DNA of 16,627 nt from JACPFJ01 sp041738275 (GCA_041738275.1 JBGSQD010000258.1:1-16627), one strand, 5' to 3'. Numbered from the stretch's first letter, positions 1 through 6,845 are shown. Made by a program: numbers and translations. The notes: generated by a model not told the origin, from the sequence alone.

Positions 1-610
1 GAAGCTCGGCAAAGTCCCAGGCATGGGGATGCTGTGAATTCAGACGACTGGCGTTACTTTTAAAGCGGCCGCCCTTGACCTGCAAACCGGCTGGCAGACT
101 TGTGGTAACAAAATATGCTTCTTCCAGCTCTGCACCTGCAGTTGTTACCGGAACATTTACATACAGATTGAAGTACGGGTCAACCGGGGCAAAGATCATC
201 AACTCTGCCGCATCCACATTGAAACCGTTGCGCAGCCCCAGCCCCTCTGTTGTGTAGCCGGGCACACCTCGCCCTTCAAGCTGACTGTTTTTAAGATTTG
301 ATACATACCCTTTTGCATCAAGAATAACTGAGATATAGGGGTTGGACATAAGCGAACCACCAAAAAGGCCGCCGGTTTTGTCCGTAGCCGCTTTGCTCAT
401 CTCATTCGGTTGTTGGTCTTTTACAGCCGACTTTTTCAGATCATCTTTCAAAATTTCAATGGTTTTCTGTTGACTGTTAATAGTATCCACTTGGCGACCC
501 ATTTCGGTTTCAAGCTTTTTCAAACGCAAATCCAGATCATCCGCCGCCTGGGCAAAATACGGATTTAAAGCGGCCACAAACAGGGCCGCAGCTAATGTAA
601 ACGTACGCAT
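1..610 (-). CDS. Outer-membrane beta-barrel protein of the 'zinc-regulated TonB-dependent receptor' family, C-terminus outside window
   Basis: This is the first 203 residues of a longer protein; the 3' end lies left of the window. The ATG at 608-610 follows a strong GGAGGAG ribosome site. Residues 1-23 form a signal peptide ending near FAQAA. Residues 25-60 are a heptad-like, charged coiled coil (DLDLRLKKLETEMGRQ), as found after the signal peptide of many trimeric or periplasm-spanning porins. From about residue 80 the barrel begins with NPYISVILDAKGY, then ELEEAYFVTTSLP, LQVKGGRF and LNSQHPHAWDF. These blocks match my memory of a family often annotated as a zinc-regulated TonB-dependent receptor, although no TonB box or plug is visible here. 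The substrate cannot be read from the sequence. It is probably co-transcribed with the His-rich small protein upstream, which suggests a metal-related role (inference). Confidence 0.75.
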   Translation of the reverse strand, partial: MRTFTLAAALFVAALNPYFAQAADDLDLRLKKLETEMGRQVDTINSQQKTIEILKDDLKKSAVKDQQPNEMSKAATDKTGGLFGGSLMSNPYISVILDAKGYVSNLKNSQLEGRGVPGYTTEGLGLRNGFNVDAAELMIFAPVDPYFNLYVNVPVTTAGAELEEAYFVTTSLPAGLQVKGGRFKSNASRLNSQHPHAWDFAEL

Positions 611-613
611 ACA

Positions 614-687
614 CTCCTCCTATGTTTTCAGGGATTTTTTTTGATCAGAGACTACAGTTGGGTAAGCAGATCAGAAAACAGGAGGAG
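614..687 (-). promoter_or_regulatory. Inverted repeat that can hide the Shine-Dalgarno of the outer-membrane gene
   Basis: On the minus-strand transcript, CUCCUCCUGUUUUC (687-674) is complementary to GAAAAC-AU-AGGAGGAG (629-614), with only a 2-nt bulge and a loop of about 44 nt. The 3' arm is the ribosome binding site of the outer-membrane gene. The 5' arm is the last five sense codons (A-P-P-V-F) of the upstream small gene, whose stop is at 673-671. A ribosome finishing the small protein would open the arm, so this arrangement would couple translation of the two genes. The pairing is directly visible; the regulatory role is inference. Confidence 0.5.
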
Positions 688-961
688 CGCGGTTTTGTGG
701 TGAAGGGTAATAGCGGAAAAATACAAAGGCGGAAATATAGGCTGAAAGCAGACTTGCAAAAACCAATGGCAGATAGTTGAGGCCAGGAACCGGCGGTATC
801 ACATCTGCCGTGCGGTGACTTAAAACAGAACAGATGGAACAGTCGGAATCGTGTTCAGCAACATCATCGTGATGATGAAAAACAGACAGTAGTATCGCAC
901 ACAAAATGACCATAGACATGAAAGCGGCCACTGCATGCCGCATATTTCTGACCTTGGTCAT
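671..961 (-). CDS. Small membrane protein with an HHHDD...H.DC.IC metal-ligand-like motif
   Basis: This is an unrecognised short protein of 96 residues from this start, or 107 from an ATG at 994 and 90 from an ATG at 943. It has an N-terminal hydrophobic helix (AAFMSMVILCAILLSVF) and then the ligand-rich stretch HHHDDVAEHDSDCSICSVLSH. A Pro-rich hinge follows, and then a second hydrophobic helix (LPLVFASLLSAYISAFVFF). The His/Cys/Asp cluster between two membrane segments resembles small DUF2946-like proteins of metal-related operons; metal binding is inference. A sigma-70-like promoter places transcription start near 996, which would leave almost no leader for the 994 start, so I prefer 961 (GGAA upstream). 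It lies 60 bp before the outer-membrane gene on the same strand and probably forms an operon with it. Confidence 0.6.
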   Translation of the reverse strand: MTKVRNMRHAVAAFMSMVILCAILLSVFHHHDDVAEHDSDCSICSVLSHRTADVIPPVPGLNYLPLVFASLLSAYISAFVFFRYYPSPQNRAPPVF

Positions 962-1002
962 AAACGTTCCATATGTGATAGCTTTATTTTTCATGCGTAT
1001 TA

Positions 1003-1031
1003 AATAGAACCTTTTTGAGTATTATTGTCAA
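1003..1031 (-). promoter_or_regulatory. Sigma-70-like promoter for the His-rich small gene and the outer-membrane gene
   Basis: Read on the minus strand, a perfect TTGACA (1031-1026) is followed after 17 nt by TCTATT (1008-1003; 4 of 6 match to TATAAT). Expected transcription start is near 996. No clear Zur or Fur palindrome could be recognised by eye in the 70-bp gap. Confidence 0.45.
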
Positions 1032-1061
1032 GTTTCATTAACACAGGCGTTTTGCTGCAAT

Positions 1062-1604
1062 CTATTTCTGGTACCGATTATACGACCAGACCTGTTCCAC
1101 CGGTTTGCGGACCTTGGGACGAATCGTCTGATCAGCGGCGTAACCTAGCGTAATAACCAGCGGCACTCGTTTATCTTTCGGGATTCCCAGCAGCTGTTTG
1201 ACACCCTTCTCATCAAACCAGCCAAGAATGCAGCTCCCCAGCCCCTCATCCGCTGCCTGCAGGCAAAAGTTCTCAACAGCCATGCCTATGTCCATCAGGT
1301 AATAGGGCTTGTCCTTCAGCTGTCCCGCCAGGCGCGGGATCAGACCGGGCAGTTCGGCAACCACGGCAATCAGCACCGGAGCAGACAGTACAAATTTATT
1401 CATCACCATATCATGCAGTTTTTCAGAAACCGAACGACAGAGGGCCGGCTCATCAACCACCACAAAAGACCAGGGCTGGCTGTTGCAGGCCGATGGCGCC
1501 AGACGGGCCGCCTGCAGACAGCGCTCAATCAACTCACGGCTGACAGGGTTGTCACTGTAGCCCCGGTCGCTCTGTCTTTTTTTCACCAATTCAAGAAAGT
1601 TCAC
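1062..1604 (-). CDS. Nitroreductase family FMN oxidoreductase
   Basis: The protein has 180 residues, a normal size for the single-domain nitroreductase fold. These are FMN-dependent, usually cytoplasmic homodimers that reduce nitro groups, quinones or related acceptors with NAD(P)H. Family marks are the N-terminal KKRQSDRGYSDNPVS (FMN phosphate-binding Arg region, about residues 8-22), the AARLAPSACNSQPWSFVVV helix-strand (33-51), the AVENFCLQAADEGLGSCILGWF segment (about 110-130), and a C-terminal Pro-Lys-Val-Arg-Lys stretch. The start is GTG at 1604-1602, immediately after the TAA of the flavin reductase gene, with AGGAAGAG as ribosome site. This indicates translational coupling and a shared flavin-redox role. 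The substrate is not predictable. Confidence 0.88.
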   Translation of the reverse strand: MNFLELVKKRQSDRGYSDNPVSRELIERCLQAARLAPSACNSQPWSFVVVDEPALCRSVSEKLHDMVMNKFVLSAPVLIAVVAELPGLIPRLAGQLKDKPYYLMDIGMAVENFCLQAADEGLGSCILGWFDEKGVKQLLGIPKDKRVPLVITLGYAADQTIRPKVRKPVEQVWSYNRYQK

Positions 1605-2189
1605 TTACAACTCTCTTCCTACAGTAAATGCCTTACCCAATACGGGCCCGACCGAGTGATAAGCTTTACGAATCGTTTCGTATACCATCGGATTGATCCT
1701 GAAAATATCCGGCAATCCATCTTCATCCAGAACAGCTTTGGCAACTTTGACATCCATAATCTCACCGACCATCATGGTATGAACACCCAGTTCCAAAGTA
1801 TGCAGCAGTTTGCATTCCAGCGACACAGGAAATTCCAGCACATAAGGGGCATCAACCAGCTCGCTTTTAACCGCCGTCAGTCCTGTAACAGCAAATTTAT
1901 CAACATTTTTACCTGAAAATATGCCCACATAGTCGGCCTGTTTCATGTGATCAGCTGACGGAATACCGATTGTAAAGGACTTACGCTCCATAATGGCCGT
2001 ATAGGTATGGCGCTCCGGACGGATTGAAATTGAAATACACGGCGGCTGCGAACTGCAGATACCGCCCCAGGAGGCATTCATCAGATTCGGTTTGCCTTCC
2101 AGATCATAAGTGCCGATCATCAGTACCGGCAATGGGAAGAGGATCGGTTTTGCTCCCAGTGATTGATGCATTCTTAACTCCTTTGACAA
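1605..2189 (-). CDS. Flavin reductase-like protein (FMN-binding split barrel)
   Basis: The protein has 194 residues and resembles the flavin reductase-like domain family with a split-barrel FMN-binding fold. The typical blocks are LFPLPVLMIGTYDLEGKPNLMNASWGG (about 17-43), CISISIRPERHTYTAI (50-65), SFTIGIPSADHMKQADYVG (70-88) and LECKLLHTLELGVHTMMVGEI (near 124-144). Members bind FMN and either reduce flavins with NAD(P)H or act as electron carriers; some anaerobe relatives are called flavoredoxin. The ATG at 2189 follows AAAGGAGTTAAGA. The gene ends exactly one base before the nitroreductase GTG, so the two are an operon and may form a donor-acceptor pair (inference). Confidence 0.85.
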   Translation of the reverse strand: MSKELRMHQSLGAKPILFPLPVLMIGTYDLEGKPNLMNASWGGICSSQPPCISISIRPERHTYTAIMERKSFTIGIPSADHMKQADYVGIFSGKNVDKFAVTGLTAVKSELVDAPYVLEFPVSLECKLLHTLELGVHTMMVGEIMDVKVAKAVLDEDGLPDIFRINPMVYETIRKAYHSVGPVLGKAFTVGREL

Positions 2190-2256
2190 TATTTACTCAG
2201 ATTACTTTAGCATGAAACGGGTCTATATCATCAAAAATGAAGGTTGTGTACGGCTT

Positions 2257-2381
2257 ATTCCAATTTCAAATCAAAGATGAAACCAAGGCGGCGAGGATTG
2301 AGGCGACGAAGGCGTACACGCAGTACGTTGAGGAGCCGAAGACGAGACAACGAAAGTAGCGCTTTGATTTGGAATTGGTAT
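2257..2381. repeat. 125-bp intergenic inverted-repeat element
   Basis: The outer arms are 20 nt each (2257-2276 and 2362-2381) and are complementary except at two positions: ATTCCAATTTCAAATCAAAG at the left and CTTTGATTTGGAATTGGTAT at the right. The enclosed 85 bp is strongly purine-rich on the plus strand (GGCGGCGAGGATTGAGGCGA...) and has a small dyad GTACACGCAGTAC at its centre (about 2314-2326). It encodes no plausible protein. The layout fits the dispersed REP/MITE-like intergenic repeats of Geobacter-type genomes. The right arm ends on the last base of the histidine kinase stop codon. Confidence 0.6.
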
Positions 2382-3154
2382 TACTGCAGGACCGGGAGAG
2401 TGACCGTAAAGGTCGTACCACCGCCGCTTCTGCTAGTTACGGCGATTTTACCCCCCATGTTTTCAACCAGATTTTTTGTCACGAACAGCCCCAAGCCAGT
2501 GCCTTCACCCGGTTTTTTTGTAGTGAAATAACGGTCAAAGATTCGATCAAGTGATCCGGCAGGGATTCCGGGACCATTGTCTGTTACAGTGATGCTCACA
2601 TTATCGACTCCTGCAGATGTCGTTTCGACCAGCAGCTTGCCGCCATCATTACTCATGGCCTGCAGTGCGTTCATAATGATATTCAGCAGAATCTGCTTCA
2701 GAAGGTTGGCATCTATCCGGATAACCGGGAGAGAGTGGTCAAGCTGCCTCAGCACGACAACCCCGCGGCGCGCCGCTTCAAAGTTCAGAAAGTTGAGCAT
2801 GAATTCGACCGTAACATTGAGATCCGCCTCACCAATGGTATCATCATGACTGCTGAAGTTCAGCAACCCCCTGGTCAGATGGGACAGGCGTTGTGCTTCG
2901 GAGTTGATGCGGTCAACCATTTCCAGCACGGCTTCCGGGACACCTTCTTCGCGCATGATCATCTGTGAGGCCGAGATTATGACCGATAGCGGAGCATTCA
3001 GTTCATGCACTACGCCTGCGGAGATCTTCCCCAGTTCGGCCATTTTTTCGTTATATGCCAACTGGGTCAGCAAGTCAGAGCTTATGCCGCTAGCCGGGGC
3101 CAGCAGGTCTTCGTTGATCGCTACATCGGTATGCCTGACTGGCTGGTTTTTCAT
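2381..3154 (-). CDS. Sensor-less histidine kinase (HisKA + HATPase_c)
   Basis: This is a soluble two-component kinase of 257 residues. The first 30 residues show no sensor domain or membrane segment. The dimerisation/phosphotransfer domain has LGKISAGVVHELNAPL, with the phospho-accepting His at about residue 50. The ATP-binding domain shows the N box (LLNIIMNALQAM, Asn about 162), G1 box DNGPGIP (192-198), F box (FDRYFTTKK, 206-214) and G2 box GEGTGLGL (216-223). All catalytic boxes are intact. I chose the ATG at 3154, which has GCGGAG upstream; an in-frame TTG at 3211 would add 19 residues. No response regulator gene is adjacent, so the partner must be encoded elsewhere. The input signal probably comes through another protein (inference). 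Confidence 0.88.
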   Translation of the reverse strand: MKNQPVRHTDVAINEDLLAPASGISSDLLTQLAYNEKMAELGKISAGVVHELNAPLSVIISASQMIMREEGVPEAVLEMVDRINSEAQRLSHLTRGLLNFSSHDDTIGEADLNVTVEFMLNFLNFEAARRGVVVLRQLDHSLPVIRIDANLLKQILLNIIMNALQAMSNDGGKLLVETTSAGVDNVSITVTDNGPGIPAGSLDRIFDRYFTTKKPGEGTGLGLFVTKNLVENMGGKIAVTSRSGGGTTFTVTLPVLQ

Positions 3155-3524
3155 GCGCACTCCGCTCAAACAGCCTTTATTCCAACCACACAACACCAGC
3201 TGATTCTGCAAGAATCTTACCGAACATCCATCAGCTCTCGGACAAATGGAGCAAACCGCACTGAAGCGCTGTTACCTGGGTCTCAGCGCCGGAAACTTTA
3301 AAACGGGTTCTACCTGTGTTGCCTAAATTACGGGCTTTGCATATGCAGGATGCCTTTTTTTTATGCAAATATCCTTGATGTGTTTGTGATGTGAGCCGTT
3401 GACAGCTTGGAGGTAATTGGATAGGGTTATTCTGCAACAGGAGCACATTCTGGAGTGCATTGCGGCCGCACATATCCGACAAAAATATTGGCCGGGTGTA
3501 TTTCATAAAATATGGCAGGTATTT
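3155..3524. other. 370-bp divergent intergenic region with several hairpins
   Basis: This gap lies between the divergent histidine kinase and DUF1499 genes. Visible structure includes a GCGCTG/CAGCGC hairpin (3266-3289, 12-nt loop). On the plus strand, a GGC...GCC fold around TGCATATGCA is followed by eight T's (3333-3362). A competing 7-bp pairing joins TTTGCAT (3336-3342) and ATGCAAA (3363-3369). No convincing promoter, tRNA or known riboswitch could be assigned. Short reading frames here lack ribosome sites and recognisable content. Confidence 0.4.
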
Positions 3525-3938
3525 ATGCGTACTTTACTACTAATGGTGATACTCATGACCTCAAACGCGCATGCCGATTCCGCACTACCTCTTCCGTTGT
3601 GCCCCGGAAAACCCAACTGCGTCTCCAGCCAGGCTGCTGACGACCATCATATCGAGCCGATAAAATTTACGGAAGACCCCGGGCAGGCATTTGAAAAGCT
3701 CCGGAAACAACTCAATGTGCGCAGCGATACAAAAGTGATCTCATCGGACAGCATAACCATCCGGGTCGAGTTCAGAACCCTCCTTGGTTTTGTTGATGAC
3801 GGCCTGTTCGTACTGGACGCTGCCAACAGCCTCATCCATATTCGTTCTGCCGCCCGTCTCGGGTATTGGGATCTGGGCAAGAATCGCAGCCGGATGGAGG
3901 AGATCCGAAAATCTTTTGCAGGAAACTTAAATCCGTGA
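3525..3938 (+). CDS. Exported DUF1499 domain protein
   Basis: The protein has 137 residues with a signal peptide (MRTLLLMVILMTSNAHA), so it is periplasmic or envelope-located. The mature part opens with LCPGKPNCVSSQA, the CPxxPNCVSS signature of DUF1499. It continues with RSDTKVISSDSITIRVEFRTLLGFVDDGLFVLD and IHIRSAARLGYWDLGKNRSRMEEIR, the conserved second half of the domain (positively charged RSAxRxGxxDxGxNRxR). The function of DUF1499 is unknown. I chose the ATG at 3525, which makes a proper signal peptide; a longer TTG-started frame from 3417 is unlikely. It is monocistronic and ends before a bidirectional terminator. Confidence 0.85.
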   Translation: MRTLLLMVILMTSNAHADSALPLPLCPGKPNCVSSQAADDHHIEPIKFTEDPGQAFEKLRKQLNVRSDTKVISSDSITIRVEFRTLLGFVDDGLFVLDAANSLIHIRSAARLGYWDLGKNRSRMEEIRKSFAGNLNP

Positions 3939-3990
3939 GGTAAAAGAAGAGGCTTAATTACGGCAATTCACTCTCGCAACATAGTTGCAT

Positions 3991-4031
3991 AAAAAAAGCC
4001 GCTAAACTCTGTATGAGGATAGCGGCTTTTC
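3991..4031. terminator. Bidirectional intrinsic terminator between DUF1499 gene and amtB
   Basis: AAAAGCCGCTA (3994-4004) pairs perfectly with TAGCGGCTTTT (4020-4030) across a 15-nt loop. The minus-strand transcript ends in seven T's (complement of 3991-3997), and the plus-strand side ends in TTTTCT. It serves amtB from the right and DUF1499 from the left. Confidence 0.85.
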
Positions 4032-4052
4032 TATCGGCATAAGTGCTGTTGA

Positions 4053-5474
4053 CTACATGTTGTAGCCGGATTCCGAGTGCTGGGTCTGATCGAGGCCCAT
4101 GATCTCGTCTTCCTTCTCGACGCGCAGACCGATGGTCTTGTCAAGGATGAAGGCAATTACCAGGGTGACGATGAAGGCGTATGCACCGGCTGCCACAATG
4201 GCAATCAGCTGGGTGACAACCTGCTTCGGTTCGCCGGCAATGAGACCCTTGGCACCGACTGTTGCCAAGACACCGGTAGCGATAGCACCGAATGTTCCGC
4301 CGACACCATGTACACCAAAAGCATCCAATGAATCGTCATATTTGAGTTTTGCCTTGACCAGGATAGCAAGATAACAGACAACACCAACGGCGGCGCCCAG
4401 AATAATTGCGGCACCTGGTGTCACCAGGCCTGCTGCAGGGGTTATTCCGACAAGTCCCGCCACGACACCGGAACCAAAACCGAGGGCACTCGGCCGACCG
4501 GAGTGAATCCACTCTGCGATCATCCAGGAAAGGCCGGCTGCTGCCGGGGCAACAGTGGTGGTGGCAAAGGCGAGAGCGGCAGTACCGTTAGCAGCCACGG
4601 CACTACCTGCATTAAAACCGAACCAACCGAACCAGAGGATACCAACCCCCAGCAGAGTCAAGGGCAGGTTGTGGGGGGCCATACGTTCGGTCGGAAAACC
4701 GTGGCGCTTACCAAGGAAGATCAGAACTGCGAGGGCCGAAATACCCGATGACAGGTGTACTACAGTACCTCCGGCAAAATCGAGTGCACCCTTTCCAAGC
4801 AGCCAGCCGCTTGGTCCCCAGACCCAGTGGCAGATTGGATCATAAACCAAAGTGGTCCAGAGCAGGGCAAATACACAGTAGGCAGAAAATTTGATTCGTT
4901 CAGCCAGCGCGCCTGATATCAGCGCAATGGTGATAATGGCAAACATTCCCTGGAACATTACAAAGACATACTCGGGTATGGCATTGGACGAAGAAGCGAC
5001 AAACTGGAACAGGGTGTCAGGGGTAATTCCGCTGAGCATGAACTTGTTCATCTTACCGAGAACCCCCCCGCCTATATCGTCACCAAAGGAGAGCGTATAC
5101 CCCAAAACAACCCACTGGACTCCAACAATTCCCATAGCTACGAAGGAGTGCATCATGGATGAAAGGACGTTTTTTGAACGAACCATGCCGCCATAGAACA
5201 GTGCCAGACCAGGCACCATGAAAAGCACCAGGGCAGATGACATCAGCATCCATGCAGTATCAGCACCATTGAACACTGCGGCGGGATTTGCCGGTGCAGC
5301 AGGTGCTGCCGCTTCAGCAGCAGGTGCCGCTTCAGCTGGGGCGGTTGCGGCCGGAGCTGCAACCGCGGCCGCTGCCGGAGCTTCTTCTTTCTTTTCTTCT
5401 GCCATGGCACAGATTGGGATCAGGCCGGCCATGATTACAAACATTATTGATGCAAGATATACTTTAAATTTCAT
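4053..5474 (-). CDS. amtB: Ammonium transporter AmtB
   Basis: The protein has 473 residues. A cleavable-type signal peptide (1-25, ending AMA) is followed by a 40-residue Ala/Pro-rich linker, then about eleven membrane helices starting near residue 74. Family marks include ALFYGGMVRSKNVLS (91-105), YDPICHWVWG with the first pore His (about 216) and the Asp of YDP, DFAGGTVVH (232-240), WFGWFGFNAGS (281-291), and DAFGVHGVGGTFG with the second pore His (about 389). The C-terminal tail VEKEDEIMGLDQTQHSESGY is the cytoplasmic segment on which GlnK docks. The ATG has a GGGAGGAT ribosome site. It is last in the porin-glnK-amtB operon, 39 bp after glnK. The long Ala/Pro linker is unusual compared with E. 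coli AmtB. Confidence 0.97.
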   Translation of the reverse strand: MKFKVYLASIMFVIMAGLIPICAMAEEKKEEAPAAAAVAAPAATAPAEAAPAAEAAAPAAPANPAAVFNGADTAWMLMSSALVLFMVPGLALFYGGMVRSKNVLSSMMHSFVAMGIVGVQWVVLGYTLSFGDDIGGGVLGKMNKFMLSGITPDTLFQFVASSSNAIPEYVFVMFQGMFAIITIALISGALAERIKFSAYCVFALLWTTLVYDPICHWVWGPSGWLLGKGALDFAGGTVVHLSSGISALAVLIFLGKRHGFPTERMAPHNLPLTLLGVGILWFGWFGFNAGSAVAANGTAALAFATTTVAPAAAGLSWMIAEWIHSGRPSALGFGSGVVAGLVGITPAAGLVTPGAAIILGAAVGVVCYLAILVKAKLKYDDSLDAFGVHGVGGTFGAIATGVLATVGAKGLIAGEPKQVVTQLIAIVAAGAYAFIVTLVIAFILDKTIGLRVEKEDEIMGLDQTQHSESGYNM

Positions 5475-5513
5475 GATAATCCTCCCTGTGAGTGGTTGTA
5501 CAAGCCCCTCTAA

Positions 5514-5852
5514 CTAAATCGCGTCGGAGCCTTGTTCGCCGGTTCTGATCCTGACAGCTTCCTCCAGCGGGATGACAAAAATCTTTCCGTCGCCGATCCT
5601 GCCGGTCTTGGCGGTATTCTGGATCGTCTCCACCACCTTGTTGACCAGCTCGTCGCTAACCGCGATTTCCATCTTGATCTTGGGGATAAAGTCAACCACG
5701 TACTCGGCGCCGCGGTACAGCTCTGTATGTCCCTTCTGTCGTCCGAATCCCTTGACTTCACTGACGGTGATACCCTCGATGCCGATCTCGTTCAGGGCAT
5801 CCTTTACTTCATCCAGTTTGAAGGGCTTTATGATCGCTTCGATAAGTTTCAT
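5514..5852 (-). CDS. glnK: P-II nitrogen regulatory protein GlnK
   Basis: It has exactly 112 residues, the standard length of the trimeric P-II proteins. The start MKLIEAIIKPFKLDEVKDAL is canonical, and the ATG at 5852 follows AAGGAGG; an upstream in-frame ATG at 5918 would add 22 non-conserved residues and is rejected. The T-loop reads VKGFGRQKGHTELYRGAEY, with Tyr51, the usual uridylylation site, present. TGRIGDGKIFVIPLEEAVRIRTGE (about 84-107) is the conserved nucleotide/2-oxoglutarate-binding C-terminal block. Linkage to amtB identifies it as the GlnK type, which binds and closes AmtB when nitrogen is plentiful and is released when uridylylated or bound to 2-oxoglutarate and ATP (family knowledge). 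Confidence 0.95.
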   Translation of the reverse strand: MKLIEAIIKPFKLDEVKDALNEIGIEGITVSEVKGFGRQKGHTELYRGAEYVVDFIPKIKMEIAVSDELVNKVVETIQNTAKTGRIGDGKIFVIPLEEAVRIRTGEQGSDAI

Positions 5853-5899
5853 TGTGCAGACCTCCTTGTGTGCGTATATGTGGACTCTCTTCAAAAGGT

Positions 5900-5922
5900 G
5901 GGGGTGGGTGGCGCCCACCCCC
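5900..5922 (-). promoter_or_regulatory. Strong GC hairpin between porin gene and glnK
   Basis: GGGGGTGGG (5900-5908) is perfectly complementary to CCCACCCCC (5914-5922) with a 5-nt loop. On the minus transcript it lies 19 nt after the porin stop, is followed by ACCTTTTGAA, and lies about 50 nt before the glnK start. The short T4 run makes it a weak terminator at best. It may act as a partial terminator or 3' stabiliser that sets a higher porin:glnK ratio (inference). Confidence 0.55.
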
Positions 5923-5941
5923 GAATTGAAGGAGGTACAGC

Positions 5942-6709
5942 CTAGAAGTTTAAGTCAAGCTGGGTTGTGAAGGTTGGCTTACCGCCGTAAAGGGTAGCCT
6001 GACCAGGGTTATAGACATTGGCGCCAAGGAGAAGTGATACGTTTGGAGTGAATGCCCAAGAACCACCGACACTGACGGCACCAAGGAAGTTCTTGCCACC
6101 CTGATAATCCACTGCCAGCCAGAGTTTATCGGAAATTTCACTCATGATGCGATCCCAGGATGCCAGTACGCCGTTATTGGTTTTTTCACCCAGGCTTCTT
6201 TCAGCACCGTTGTAACCACCGACAGAGATACGGCCAATTATGGGGAAGGTTTTTGCAATCAGGCCGTAAGCCACATTAGTAGAGCTGGAGGCCGGATCAC
6301 CAGCGGTAGCCGTATTCAGTCCATACATCCCGACAGCTACTGCCGGCATGCCTTTGAAAAAAGCATCTTCTGGAACGCCAGCCTTGAAGTTGAAATAAGC
6401 AGGATGTTTTGCAGCATAGCTATCAGCACCACCATCTGTTATATAATCGACCCCGACTTCAACCTTGAATTTTTCCAGTGGAATGATGCCTGCGGTTATC
6501 CCCACATCGTAAGTATTTGCACTGACGCCCGTCGCTCCGTCGGGCTTTGAAGAAAAACGGGCATAATTATCTATGCTGATATTTACTTCCTTGAAGCCCT
6601 TGACATCGGTAGAAGGTATCCAGATCTGACCTGAATAAGTTGCCATTGCCGAACCACTTGCCAATGCCACGATTGCTGAAGCTGCTGCCAGAATTCCTTT
6701 GAGTTTCAT
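5942..6709 (-). CDS. Outer-membrane beta-barrel protein (porin-like) of the glnK-amtB operon
   Basis: The protein has 255 residues. The ATG at 6709 follows GGAGAGGAAAG and opens a clear signal peptide (MKLKGILAAASAIVALASGSAMA, cleavage before TYSG). The rest is alternating amphipathic strands with many aromatic girdle residues, Gly turns and no long hydrophobic helix. It ends LDLNF, the terminal Phe typical of BAM-assembled barrels. The family is not one I can name; it looks like the transporter/MetA-type barrels of about 12 strands. Its place directly upstream of glnK and amtB, behind a sigma-54 promoter, suggests a nitrogen-starvation porin admitting ammonium or another nitrogen source (inference). 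A frame extension to 6811 lacks support. Confidence 0.8.
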   Translation of the reverse strand: MKLKGILAAASAIVALASGSAMATYSGQIWIPSTDVKGFKEVNISIDNYARFSSKPDGATGVSANTYDVGITAGIIPLEKFKVEVGVDYITDGGADSYAAKHPAYFNFKAGVPEDAFFKGMPAVAVGMYGLNTATAGDPASSSTNVAYGLIAKTFPIIGRISVGGYNGAERSLGEKTNNGVLASWDRIMSEISDKLWLAVDYQGGKNFLGAVSVGGSWAFTPNVSLLLGANVYNPGQATLYGGKPTFTTQLDLNF

Positions 6710-6845
6710 CTTTCCTCTCCTTTTCATCGTTGATTTTGAACGGTGATGGGATGAAAGCTTCGTTGGTCTCATCGCTGCACGTTCTGTAGAGTAGAATGTT
6801 TGTGGCCACACACCTTGAATCTTTAACTGCTTGCAGGCTCATTAA

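Noticed and set aside
1309..1916. Plus-strand frames opposite the nitroreductase and flavin reductase genes
   Set aside because: They overlap clear family genes on the other strand and show no conserved content.
3333..3340. GCAAAGCC on the minus strand, the core of cyclic-di-GMP (GEMM) riboswitches
   Set aside because: The flanking paired regions, GNRA-loop hairpin and GGTNGCCG half of the GEMM consensus are missing.
3417..3524. Upstream extension of the DUF1499 frame from a TTG
   Set aside because: It would place 36 residues before a perfect signal peptide; the ATG at 3525 is the natural start.
5853..5918. 22-residue N-terminal extension of GlnK from an ATG at 5918
   Set aside because: P-II proteins start at MKLIEAIIKP and have 112 residues; the inner ATG has an AAGGAGG ribosome site.
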